From Archilochus colubris (lineage: Eukaryota; Chordata; Aves; Apodiformes; Trochilidae), in contig CM041085.1 in assembly GCA_023079485.1 (NCBI GenBank), forward strand, positions 96,297,115-96,361,114: a DNA stretch of 64,000 nt, read 5' to 3'. The translations under genes were made by a program, and so were the position numbers. Below, piece by piece: positions 11,601 to 21,076 of this stretch. Every line of letters starts with the position of its first letter. The first letter of the stretch is position 1. The notes under the pieces are model-generated. The model saw only the letters and a list, made by a program, of their open reading frames with translations. It did not search any database and had not been told where the DNA came from.

Positions 11601-14600
11601 ATACTGGAGATTGCCCCAAACCAGGTGCAGGACTCTGGATTTATATCCTTGCAGAATCTCCTGGGTTATAATAAGATAAGCAATCCACATTCCACCTAAG
11701 TAAATAAAAATCTTTAATCTGCTCTGTGTTGATAAAAAGACAGTAACTGATTCTTCATCCCTAATTGTCAGAAATTTCACTATGCTCTTCTGTTTCTGTA
11801 GGAAACATTTGTCGCTCTCCAATAGCCGAAGCAGTTTTTAGAAAGCTTGTAACTGATGAAAAGGTTGAAAATAAGGTAAGCTATTTATTTCTGTTTCTGC
11901 CTAAAAAGTAAGTGCCTTTTAGCCAGTGATTAGAAGGATAAGCAGTGAGAAAGGAAACATAAAAATATAAATTTGTTTTTCTTCAGTGGAGGATAGACAG
12001 TGCAGCGACATCCACCTATGAAATAGGAAGCCCTCCTGACTATCGAGGACAGAATTGCATGAAGAAGCATGGCATTCCCATGAATCATATTGCCAGGCAG
12101 GTACTGTACTTAAATTTTCTTTAAATATGTATATGTATTTGTTTTGTTACAGTGGATGACAGACAGTGCTGCTGTTTCAGACTGGAACGTGGGGCTCTCC
12201 CCAGATGCAAGGGCTTTAAGTTGTCTAAGAAACCATGGCATTGAGACAGCACATAAAGCACGGCAGGTAGAAGAGAGTATATTTTCTTTTTTATTCGTAC
12301 CCATGCTTTGTTTAGCCCTAACCATTACAATCACAGAAGTCATTTGACCGATGCATGGTTAAACATCAGGTGATAAATGCAGTTTTTCAAAGGACTCCAA
12401 AGAGGCCTAACTCTTCTAGTTGGGGTTGTTGAGCTGCTTGTTATTAAGCTTCATTGGAAATATAACTAGGAAGCACTGGAGCACTTTCTGAATTATAGAA
12501 AAATCCTGTTTGCAAATGTTTAGTATTTTGGGCATTTTTTCTGAAACACTTTATAATACTTTTTAAAAATTGACTTACTGTAGTAGTCTGTGATGCTACT
12601 TTCAGCAAGGAATTGTATTTTTATTTAGCAGGTCCAATGTAGAATACCTGTTCAACCATCAGAAAAAGCTTCTGCTCTTGCATGAAGATTTTAAAAAGAA
12701 ATTTAGAGTGCTAAATTAGAACAAATGCATTCAAACCCAAGATTAGTAGTGTGACCGATGGTACCTTCAGAGATAAACATACCCTTAAAGCATTCTTAAG
12801 TCAATGATGGGTTTGTCATTTAGTGAAATAATCTAAGTTTTGCCAGAGCTCACCTCAGCTGTCATTAACAAAGCAATGTGTATATCCATGCTGCATTACA
12901 GAGAAGTTGGAAATAAATGTGTCTGTTTAAATTATTCAGATGCTCAAATAAATGCACATAACTTGCAACAGTTAATCGTTCTCTGGATATGAGATATTCC
13001 TTGAGGGCTTGACCTTTACTTACCCTGAGTTTATGCCTCTAGTTCCTGTACTGACAAAAAGCTGAACTACTTTTCTTATTATCTTCCATTTCAGTTCCCT
13101 TCAGAATTTTACTACACCTTACTGAGGTCATATTTACTTTCTTCACCTTCAAAGACAATATGTTGAGTTTTTTAACTTTTAAAATAAATTCCCTCAATTA
13201 GTCAGTTGCCCTCTGCTGACCTTTCCTGATGTTAATCTCTGTTATATAATAACAGATAATTGAGCACAGCATAGTTTCAGATTTTCTAGTTTTACTGTTA
13301 GAATAATTACTGGATATTATGTGTTGTGATCTTGTTACAAGTTTGGGATTTACTATTTATCAGTGCTAACAAACAGCATTATTTATCATTATGCTAGATG
13401 GTACTGAAACTAATCAGACAGTGTTCCAGTGATGGTAATTTTATATGTTTGTATTAAAAGATAAGCCTTGGAAACTTTTGGACATTACTTGAGTGATTTA
13501 TGAGCAGTTAAACAAAAGCAAAGGATCCAAAACCAGTTGATCATCTGTCTTGAAACAAATGCACTTCTTTTGCAAAGAGGGAAAAACCCAAACACTTGAA
13601 TGAAGACATTTACTTATACACCCTGGCAAGTGAAGAGATTTTTAAAGCAGAAGAGCCTACAATGTTGTAGATACAGGGAGAGAAAATTAAGAATGAGACA
13701 ATAAAATGAAAGAATAATAGGTTGAAAATTTGTCAGAAAGAATCCCAGTAGAAGCAATTTCTTTTACAAATAAAATTCACAAATCCATGAACTAAAGATA
13801 ACTGTTCATTTTGCACTGATGTTAACTATGCAACTCCATTATCTTTTTCAAACTTCTGTCAAATGGTCTCTGCTGATTCTCCAAACTGTGTACCTGATAT
13901 ATAGTCTTGTACTACTTCTGGAAAGAGGGATTCAACTGTGGAGAGTAGGACTTTTCAGAGTGGTCATGTTAGTACCAGTGAAAGTGTATTTATTACAGTA
14001 TTAGAGACAAACTTGAGGATAGAATTTTGCATGAGGTTTCTTTCAGAACAAATGAAATGGAAGCTGCAGTTGGGGGATTTATCTTCTGATGCCTTCAAAA
14101 CACTGTCATAAGATGACAGCCTCATGCTATTACTCTCCTTCTTCCTGTGGAAGAGTGTTACTCACCCAGTGAAAGGCAGTTTCTTTCATGTAATTTTGTG
14201 CATAATTACGATAACCATGGGTTGTATCTTTTTTTTAATTCAAAACTCATAAATGCTAGAGGATTGATTTACGTAAGAGAAAATGGTGAACTGGTTCCAT
14301 CCTACCATTGTATACAATGATTGTTTATGTGAATTTTAGGTGAAAAGTGAAGTATAAAAAATATGTGTCTTTATATAAAATAAAGATTTTGTTAACATTT
14401 CAGTTGATGTTAGGTTGCTATATGTTTAGGCATCTGTTGAAATTTTCTAAACTCTTAGTTTTCATGCACAAAGCAGACAGGTATTAATCAGTTCCACTTT
14501 TATTCATGCTGAGGCCAAAATTGATTTATGTATGAGTCATAGAGTGCCTTTGCCTTACATATGAAATTGAGATTAGATGAAGGTTGTATTAAACATTTTC

Positions 14601-17600
14601 CCAACTTGATAAATTTGAGGACTACTGCCTCTCTTTGGTTTTTAGACTGAGAAAAGGAGATTTTCATTCTGTAAACAAAGGGAAATGGTTAACAAATAAA
14701 TTGGAATGATTGTGTTTCTCAACTGAAGGTCTCTAAAAATGGTTTGATATGTTTTTTTAATGTCAACTTAATGTTGTTGTAGTTCCATCCAAAGTTGACT
14801 ACTTGTGCTCTGCTCTGTTCTTCTCAAAATGTACATACATTTCTATGTCCTCAGTTTCTTCCCCCAAAATACTAGCTGTCATAGTTCTGAGGAAGATTAA
14901 GTTCAGTCAAGTTTGCTCAGTTAAGGATTTTGTATCTGATAATACTGTAGGGCTTAAGAAGACCAGCAATCTTTTTTTAAGGCTACATTGGCACCTGTGT
15001 TAGTGCTGATTCAGATGTAATAACTGTCAAGTTGTCAAGTATACAGAGAATGTGGGAAGCGTGGCAGGTGTGTTTTTCCTTTTCATTCGGTTTTATTTTA
15101 TTCTTACATAGGTCCACACTACAAAGAAATCTGTGCCCACGTACTTTACAGGGGCCAGTGTCCAGCTGTGTAGAGCAATCAGAAACAACTACTTGAGGTA
15201 CTGCTTAGAATTGCCAGGAAAACAGAGCTATTTCCACTGCAAAAATATTTTCGTAGGTCAGAGGCATTGCATGAATACAGCAAATATTTTTACAGTGAAA
15301 GTGCAGTCTGCTTTAGTTTTGACCATTAACCCTTTCTTTTCAAAGGCCTCCTCTCCACCTTCCCTTCCATTTTCCTTTTGTGGAATGTTTCATTTGTGGC
15401 TTTACCCTGGTGATAATTTCTGTAGGTTTTTCCTTACTTCTGTAGTGGGAGCTTAGTCAGTATCTGTTTGCTGTTTGCACAAAAAAAGAAGTTGGGTTTC
15501 TTTTAATCTAGAACCTTTTTTTAAATATGTAAAAAATTTTTACAAGTTAAAATTCTGATTTAAGTTTGGACTTTTTATCTGCTCACTTGCTTGCTTACTT
15601 CTCTAGCCCATCCTTCCCACAGATTCCATAAAAACCTATACTGAACAACCTTTCCAGGTTTCTTTGTTACAATTCTCCACATAGGACTATGCATGAAATG
15701 CAGTCTTAATGTAAACTCATTAGAGATTTTACTCCACTTATTCATCCCTGTTCTGGACATTTGGTTCAGATATCTTATACTGTGTTTTGTAGACATGGTC
15801 TGGGAAAATTTTAACCCAAGCTAAGGCTTAAACATAAATTTAAATATAATTATACTGGTAAAAATCTGCAGCCAACCTTTTTCTACTACAGATAATAGCA
15901 TCACTGCTTAAGTTAGTGGTTTATCTGCAGTATTTGCCTACCTGACTCTAAACTCAGATCTCTGAATTTAGTTAATATTCATGTTTAGGAGTCAGTAATT
16001 TACAGGAAAGAAAAATAAAGTGTGATGGCAGAAAGATGTACAAACAGAACTCAGATTTTTTTTTTTTTTTAAGAGGTTTTAACTTATACCATCATATTCA
16101 GCTTTGAGTTTCATTTGGTATTTTTTTCTGTGCAGTGACAAAATTTCTAGATTGGAAGCGTTGAACTGAATTCCAGGTTACCATTTTTGTTTTCCTATCA
16201 GTTATTTGTCTACATTTTTATTGCATGGTTCCCACAACTGGAAACCTGCTTTAGCTTTAGTAACTGAAAAGCATTAGAAAAGTCACTTATAATGATAAGT
16301 TGATGCATGAGATTTTTTTTTTTAAAAAAGTGGTAATTTTTTTGATGAAAAACCTGCAGATATGGATAAATAAACATTTTAAATGCCTTATGGTACTGTA
16401 AATATTCATGAAGTTTTATTCTTTTGACCTTTGTCTCTTAATAAATCAGAACTACTAAATTTGAAATACTTTTTTTCCCCTTTTTGTAAATCAAAATTCA
16501 GATTAAAGCATGTATTTCTAATTCTAGGTTACGAAAGATGATTTCCAGACCTTTGATTATATACTTTGTATGGATGAAAGCAATCTAAGGTAATGTATGA
16601 AAGATGGAACAAATCCATATGGATTCCTTGTAGTGATCCTTAAGTCAACATGTCATGTTTTACTGCCTACCTTGTCTTGTTGGTGTTTGGTTTTGGTTTG
16701 TTTGGTTTGATTGTTGGTTTCTTGTTTGTTTGTGTTTTTTCTTTTGTTTTTCCATTTTTTGTTTTGTAATTATTTTTTTTTTTTGCATGTGTGTATGATA
16801 CCCTAATAGATGATAGATGTTGTCTTCTAATAAGTTTAGTGAACTCAATGGTCTATTTGGATTAAGGTAATGGATATTTTTTATAGTTTGTGCTATAGAT
16901 GTGCAGCTGATGCCAGTATAGTTAAGACTGAGGACATTGAAGGGCTGAATTCTGAAGAGCAGCTGAGGTCACTTGGCTTTTCACTTTGGAGGAAAGGAGG
17001 CTGAGGGGACCTCATAGCAGTATAGGGCTTCCTCACGAGGGGAAGGGATGGGACTGGTACTGATTTCTTCACTCCTGTGACCAAAGACAGGACTCGAGGA
17101 AATCGTAGGAACCTGAATCAGGGGAGGTTTAGGTTAGATATTTGGAAAAAGTTTTTGACCCAGAGGGCAGCTGAGCAGTGGAACAGGCTCCCCAGAGAAA
17201 TGGTCACAGCACCAAGCCTGCCTGAGTTCAAGCAGTGTTTGGATGATGCTCTGAGGCACATGGTGTGATCCCTGGGGGCAACCTGCATAGAGACAGGAGT
17301 TTCTGAGGACCATTACTCATTAAATTAGTTTAAAAAATAAAAATCGAAAACACCAAACCAAGCACCACATAACTAAAATAAGTATAATTTTGTTGACTTT
17401 TCTGGAATGTGTTGAATGACTCTTACAGAGACTGCAGAAATGAAGGGCTCTGTAAGCCCTTGGCTTGACTTCAGCATGTTAGGCAACATTACTAAGCTTA
17501 CTTCTGTTTTCACAGAATCAGAATGTTTGGGGTTGGAAGGGATCTGTAGATACCATCTAGTCCAACCCTCCTGCCAAAGCAGGATAACTTAGGGCAGGCC

Positions 17601-19751
17601 ACTCAGGAACACATCCAGGGGAATTGTGAAAGTCCAGAGGAGGAGACCCCATAGCCTCCCTGGCAGCCTGTTCCAGTGCTCTGTAACCATCACAGTAAAG
17701 AAGTTTCTCCACATGTTGAGGTGGAACTTCCTTTAAACATGTTATTCCTTGTCCTATTACTGGGTACCACTGAGAAGATTGGCCTCATCCTCTTGACACC
17801 CTCCCCCCAGATATTTATAGACATTAATATCCTCTCTCAGCCTTCTTTTCATTTGAGTTCTTAAATGGAAGCTTACTTCTGTATTTATTAACAATTGACA
17901 TGAGTTGTAGAGCAGAAGAAATGTAACAACTGCAATAGGGATATTGCTACTGCTTCACTGAAATTTCACCTTAAACTTGCACCCAGTTCAACCATTTTCC
18001 CTGAGAGCACCTACTTGTAGCACTATGAGGGCAAGCTGATTCCAGGTGTTGATACAGAATGCCTGTTGTATCCGAGAAGAAATGTTTGGGACATCCCTTT
18101 TCCTTAGCATGGGAGCCACCTGGCCTTTTCCTGTTCATTAGGTGGCCTAACAAAAGCCTGGAAAGAAATGTTTATACTGTTCACTGAATGTAGTAGGACT
18201 TTGCATGATTTAGAGGCATGCAGTGCCTTCATGAATGAGAGAAATTTCAAAATACCAATTTAAAATACTGGTTTTGAACAGGTGGGCAAAACTTACTTGT
18301 ACTTTGGTAAAATAGCTAGAGAATTAGTACAAGCTGAAGGTGAGCATTGGGAGTACTAATGATTAATCTGAGGAAGAATTTAAGTTGATGAACTTACTGT
18401 TACAAAGCCCTGGTAGCCTTAGGTTGAGTGCCTGGCTGCTTATGTATTCTGTGAATCAAGTTTATGTATATGTCATCCATACTTGATTAAAAAACAACAA
18501 CAACAACAAAAAACCCCAGAACACACAAGGAACAAACAAAAATGAGGAGCAGCATAGAGAGTCCACAGGACTGACTTGAGTCCAGATGCATATTATTTTC
18601 CTGTGTTCTCAAGAAATGGTCATGAGCATTGCATGCTGATGCCAAAATTTCTGAAGAAAAATCAGTTGAAAAAATGTTATTCTCTTATACAGAGATCTGA
18701 AAAGAAAAAGCAATCAAGTGAAAGACTGCAAGGCCAGGATTGAACTACTTGGAACTTACGATCCGCAGAAACAGCTTATCATTGAAGATCCATACTATGT
18801 ATGTGTAAGAAATTCTTTGAGTGGCTTGATTAAAAATTATGTATATATGGTATATAATCTTTCCAGATCCCACAGTTGACATGTGACACATAATATGCTG
18901 TTTATAATTTACATTATAAATTACTTGGATAGGAAAGGAAACCATGTCTTTAGGTTTGTAACAATTACTTAAATTTAAATGATGAAATTGCTTATATTTT
19001 CAGTATTGGGTGAAGCCTTGGTTGGTCAGTTTCCTTTTAAAGAGGATATAATTGGTAAAGATTGAGACAAAGGCATGTACAGAGATGGTCAAAGAAGTTG
19101 AATAGTATCAATGAGTAGCAGCCAATTAGATTGGTCAGTGTGGTCAGAAGATTCTTCAGTTTAGAAAGGAGAAGTGGATGAAGATATCTAAAAGGGTTCT
19201 ATAAAATCTTGATATCGTACGAGAAGGTGAATAAGGAATTTCTGTTCCTTACCAAAAAAAGTAGAGAAAATCAATTGGCATCAGTGTGAAGCAAGTTGAA
19301 AAGAGAGAGTGTTTGTTTTTCCACACAGCGTGAAACTCAACATCACAGGTTTCTGTGAATGTAAAGGAAAAAAAAAAAAAGACTTAAAAGGGCTCAAAAA
19401 GTGAATGGAAGAAATATGTCAAGGAAAGTAAAGTTCATTCCAGGACTGTTGGGTACAAAGTCACAGTGTTTGTCTGTGGAAATTTCTGAGCTGCAGGTAG
19501 CTTAAATGAGGGGAAAATATGCAAAAACTTTCACCAAGTCTTTCGTGTAATGCTGTCCTTATGCTTCCCTAATGCCAGTTACTTGCCATTACTGACAGAA
19601 GGAAACAACTTTGCAAAGTTTTTTTGAGCCAATATTACTATTCTTACGTTCTTTTTCCTCTGTTCTTTTCTAGGGGAGTGAAAAGGACTTTGAAACTGTT
19701 TATGAGCAGTGTGTTAGATGCTGCAAAGCATTTCTGGAAAAGTCTCATTAA
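3410..19751 (+). CDS. ACP1: ACP1, low-molecular-weight protein tyrosine phosphatase (whole spliced gene)
   Basis: Cytosolic low-molecular-weight phosphotyrosine phosphatase / acid phosphatase, which dephosphorylates tyrosine-phosphorylated proteins, including receptor kinases, and small aryl and flavin phosphates. The coding exons join in frame as 3410-3452, 11802-11875, either 11987-12100 or 12153-12266, 16528-16589, 18693-18798 and 19674-19751. They give 158 residues with either exon 3, the same length as the human protein. The catalytic P-loop CLGNICRS is at residues 13-20: nucleophile Cys13, Cys18, and Arg19 for phosphate binding. The general acid is Asp130 in the DPYY motif, followed by the paired tyrosines 132-133 known as kinase targets in mammals. 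All introns have GT and AG ends. The start was chosen because it lies in a CpG island and matches the family N-terminus. Intron 1 (8.3 kb) and intron 4 hold CR1 copies. No frameshift or missing key residue is seen. Confidence 0.97.
4094..4131. repeat. AT dinucleotide microsatellite
   Basis: Nearly pure TA repeat with two short interruptions, self-complementary, in ACP1 intron 1. Confidence 0.85.
5076..5107. repeat. Short tandem duplication of a 17-bp unit
   Basis: ATGTTACGGTTATAAAA is followed after GCT by ATGTTATGGTTATAAAA, one mismatch between copies. A local duplication in ACP1 intron 1; no function is suggested. Confidence 0.7.
6229..6692 (-). mobile_element. CR1 LINE fragment, 3' part
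   Basis: Read on the + strand it opens with ATCATAGAATGTTGGGTTGG and GGAAGGGACC, the reverse complement of the conserved CR1 3' end. The - strand frame near 6302-6544 encodes a diverged C-terminal CR1 reverse-transcriptase tail with [18 protein letters not shown]. Beyond about 6560 the sequence jumps to the region matching the RT FADD segment (ATGTCATCAGCGAAC), so the copy has an internal deletion. It is 5'-truncated and non-functional. Confidence 0.9.
8649..8686. repeat. GT/AT compound microsatellite
   Basis: A short GT run passes into a TA run of about 27 bases in ACP1 intron 1. Likely length-polymorphic. Confidence 0.85.
9036..9700 (+). mobile_element. Possible ancient LINE remnant
   Basis: A 69-residue + strand frame (9036-9245) contains [15 protein letters not shown] later segment around 9545-9600 reads like the worn C-terminal tail of a LINE reverse transcriptase: a WNSLL-like stretch, then a hydrophobic/acidic stretch resembling the FKxxLD tail. 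The match is weak and discontinuous. It could equally be unrelated intronic sequence. Confidence 0.25.
10981..11690 (-). mobile_element. CR1 LINE fragment just upstream of ACP1 exon 2
   Basis: Begins with ATAGAATGACTAGGGTGGGAAGGGACC (in two blocks of the CR1 3'-end consensus, reverse-complemented) and continues through segments matching the CR1 tail and RT region. Recognisable pieces are TTCTCTGGGAAACCTGTTCC, CTCCTCTGGACTCATTCCAG and the CACCAGATCGCAATTGAGGG region. It is diverged and frame-broken. Its left limit on the LINE map fades near 11690, about 110 bp before the exon 2 acceptor. Confidence 0.88.
11802..11875 (+). CDS. ACP1: ACP1 coding exon 2
   Basis: A 74-nt exon encoding [20 protein letters not shown] and then KVENK. 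It completes the P-loop with Cys18, Arg19 and Ser20. The acceptor is CTGTAG and the donor GTAAGC. It ends in phase 0, so both alternative third exons can follow it without changing frame. Confidence 0.97.
11987..12100 (+). CDS. ACP1: ACP1 alternative exon 3a
   Basis: A 114-nt exon (38 codons, phase 0 on both sides) encoding [20 protein letters not shown] and continuing to MNHIARQ. It matches the human exon of the WRVDSAATSGYEIGNPPDYR type. It lines one wall of the active-site cleft and sets substrate and inhibitor preference. The acceptor is TTTTCTTCAG and the donor GTACTG, weaker than a consensus GTAAGT. It is one of a pair with 12153-12266, used alternatively. Confidence 0.96.
12101..12152 (+). 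promoter_or_regulatory. 52-bp intron between the alternative exons 3
   Basis: Only 52 nt separate the donor of exon 3a from the acceptor of exon 3b. A spacer this short leaves little room between a branch point and the 5' splice site, so splicing 3a directly to 3b is expected to be sterically blocked. In human ACP1 the equivalent spacer is similarly tiny and the exons are mutually exclusive. The sequence is AT-rich and ends TTTGTTTTGTTACAG. Confidence 0.8.
12153..12266 (+). CDS. ACP1: ACP1 alternative exon 3b
   Basis: A 114-nt exon, phase 0 on both sides, encoding [20 protein letters not shown] and continuing to ETAHKARQ. It matches the human alternative exon of the [20 protein letters not shown] type. 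It begins with the same TGG and ends with the same CAG as exon 3a and has the same length. The two arose by ancient exon duplication and swap residues 40-77 of the enzyme. The acceptor is GTTACAG and the donor GTAGAA. Confidence 0.96.
12267..16527 (+). other. ACP1 intron 3
   Basis: A 4.26-kb AT-rich intron ending in TTCTAATTCTAG. About 12985-13235 resembles the reverse complement of an old CR1/L3-type tail (phrases such as TTATGCCTCTAGTTCCTGTA and CCTTCAGAATTTTACTACAC), annotated separately. A 107-residue frame at 15133-15456 has no recognisable similarity and is probably chance. Nothing else is visible. Confidence 0.8.
12985..13235 (-). mobile_element. Old CR1/L3-like LINE remnant
   Basis: The + strand carries phrases typical of the reverse complement of old amniote CR1/L3 3' regions: a codon-like stretch around TATGCCTCTAGTTCC, then a CAGTTCCCTTCAGAATTT segment and a CTTTCCTGATG ending. 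It is heavily diverged, with no frame surviving. The assignment rests on recall of the family and is tentative. Confidence 0.35.
16528..16589 (+). CDS. ACP1: ACP1 coding exon 4
   Basis: A 62-nt exon encoding [20 protein letters not shown] and the first two bases of Arg98. Conserved core of the phosphatase fold. The acceptor is ATTCTAG and the donor GTAATG. The next exon supplies the last base of the split arginine codon. Confidence 0.97.
16675..16790. repeat. T/G-rich low-complexity tract
   Basis: TTGG, TTTG and GTTT units fill about 115 bp, starting 85 bp after the exon 4 donor. On transcripts this is a U/G-rich stretch of the kind bound by splicing regulators of the CELF or TIA class; binding is speculation. 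Confidence 0.7.
16895..17320 (+). mobile_element. CR1-type LINE tail, + strand
   Basis: The frame at 17077-17268 encodes a CR1 C-terminal tail with [20 protein letters not shown], then NRLPREMV and a [12 protein letters not shown] ending. The segment before it (about 16930-17070) matches the preceding CR1 region in other frames (GGAGGAAAGGAGGCTGAGGG). It ends without the common ATTCTATGATTCT terminus, so it is a different subfamily or truncated at the 3' end. 5'-truncated and dead. Confidence 0.85.
17513..17862 (-). mobile_element. CR1 LINE 3' fragment, - strand
   Basis: Starts on the + strand with CAGAATCAGAATGTTTGGGG and GTTGGAAGGGATC, the CR1 3' terminus reverse-complemented. It then passes through the block with CCTGGCAGCCTGTTCCAGTG and GTAAAGAAGTTTCTCC. 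It lies head-on to the + strand CR1 tail just upstream, so the two are separate insertions. Confidence 0.9.
18693..18798 (+). CDS. ACP1: ACP1 coding exon 5
   Basis: A 106-nt exon encoding (R)[20 protein letters not shown] followed by [15 protein letters not shown]. It carries the general-acid Asp130 and the two adjacent tyrosines 132-133. The acceptor is CTTATACAG and the donor GTATGT. It ends in phase 0. Confidence 0.97.
18799..19673 (+). other. ACP1 intron 5
   Basis: An 875-bp intron with a pyrimidine-rich acceptor (TTTTTCCTCTGTTCTTTTCTAG in two pieces). Apart from a poly-A run near 19368 I see no repeat or other element. Confidence 0.85.
19674..19751 (+). CDS. ACP1: ACP1 last coding exon
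   Basis: Encodes [20 protein letters not shown] and LEKSH, then TAA at 19749-19751. It matches the family C-terminus, which ends in Lys-x-His. The 3' UTR follows directly. Confidence 0.97.
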   Translation, partial: GSEKDFETVYEQCVRCCKAFLEKSH

Positions 19752-19773
19752 TGCTTCATAATGTTACTTCTAA

Positions 19774-19779
19774 AATAAA
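19774..19779 (+). terminator. Possible early ACP1 polyadenylation signal
   Basis: AATAAA 23 nt after the stop codon. Using it would give an unusually short 3' UTR, so it may be unused. A further AATAAA at 21071-21076, about 1.3 kb downstream, is a more typical distal candidate. Confidence 0.35.
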
Positions 19780-21070
19780 ATAATTAGCTTCTCCTGAAAT
19801 ACGTAAAATTTACTTGATTGGTGTATTTAAATTGTAAAATCATGCTTCAGTGGGTTCAAAACTTTTTCAGTTTAATTTGATACTTTAGCTTTTCTGTCAT
19901 CTAATTAAAAATATAGAAAAGTTTTAATTGGATAGGAGTATCAACTATTTTGTAACACATCAATGTAATAGCAAAATATCTATAATACAGATTAAATTTA
20001 TCTGTAAACTCTTCTAGTGCTTTCAAACACTGCAAAAGTAACATCTTGCTCCTTTTTGTGCTTTACCAACTAAACTGAGGTCTTCTCATTGTGCCCTAAG
20101 TGAACTAATTTAAGTCAAATTTCAGTGAGAGTCTGTGAGGTAATAGTTGATGCACTGGAGTGTCTTACTTGTATTGTTAGACAGCCTTTGGGATGAAGGT
20201 ATTTCATATTGAGCCTTCTGGTCTAAAAGAACTGTCACCAGACAGACACTGCTTTTATCACTGTTTCCAAGTTTAAGCAAGGAAAAACCTCTGTGTCTGT
20301 CATCAGGATCCTGTGAAGGTGGATTTTGTATGACTTTCAATGCTCAGTTATTTAAAGAGAGTTATTAACAGTTATTTTTGTTCTGGTACATTTTTATACT
20401 GATTAACTCAGTTCAGAAGTAGTGTTTGATGTTAATAGTACTTCTCTGGCTAGTCTTCCTTTGGTTTTGTGATCAGTTCCTAGCACACTGATACAAGTAC
20501 ATGTAACATAGCATTTACTTTGAGGGCAAAACAGGTCAGCTTAAAAGTCTTAATTGCAAAATCTTATCTTGTAGTAAAATACTCAAATCCATGCAAATGT
20601 TATCAAATGAGAGTCTGCTGTAATCTGAGTTTCTGTAGGTGTTGGGCAATATTTTCACCTTTACTCAGGAGAATGGATAGCCCATCAAAAGTGTTCTCTG
20701 AGAATATAGTTTAATCTGAAGGCAGTCTATCTGTAATGTAATACAACGTTAACAGAAGGCTAATAAGTAGAAAATTCTGCTCTTGGACAAAATTGAAGGC
20801 TTTGTAAAACTTGTCTGTTTGTCTGAACATCATGTTTCATTTCTGCTTTGGAAAGGTGCTGAGGTAGCAGCATAACTGATACCATGGTAATTTTCCTGTT
20901 TCGGATAATACTAGCACTGGTATGAACTTGCATTACCATATTATCTGTGAAATCTGCTTTCCTGTTTGTTTAGCCTTAGTTTTGCCTCTGCCTGCCTTCT
21001 AAACTAGTAGAGTAGGCTTTTTTTTTTTTTTTTTTTCATCCACTCTCCTTCTAGAAGAGAGATGCATTTC

Positions 21071-21076
21071 AATAAA
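21071..21076 (+). terminator. Candidate distal ACP1 polyadenylation signal
   Basis: AATAAA followed within about 100 bp by GT-rich sequence (GGTGTCAGTCTGTGTGAG), about 1.3 kb past the ACP1 stop. Choice among signals cannot be made without transcript data. Confidence 0.35.

Larger units (their letters stand above)
3453..11801 (+). other. ACP1 intron 1
   Basis: An 8.35-kb AT-rich intron with a GTGAGC donor at 3453 and a pyrimidine-rich TAG acceptor at 11799-11801. It contains two - strand CR1 fragments (6229-6692 and 10981-11690), possible old LINE remnants around 9036-9700, and AT and GT/AT microsatellites. Apart from these I see no exon, RNA gene or other element. Confidence 0.85.
16590..18692 (+). 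other. ACP1 intron 4
   Basis: A 2.1-kb intron with a T/G-rich low-complexity tract (about 16675-16790) close to the donor, then a + strand CR1 tail and, 200 bp further on, a - strand CR1 tail. The remainder (about 17865-18692) shows no recognised element apart from a short CAA-rich run near 18490. Confidence 0.85.

Noticed and set aside
15133..15456. A 107-residue frame in ACP1 intron 3 as an extra exon
   Set aside because: No similarity to the phosphatase family and no need for it: exons 3 and 4 join in frame and give full family length.
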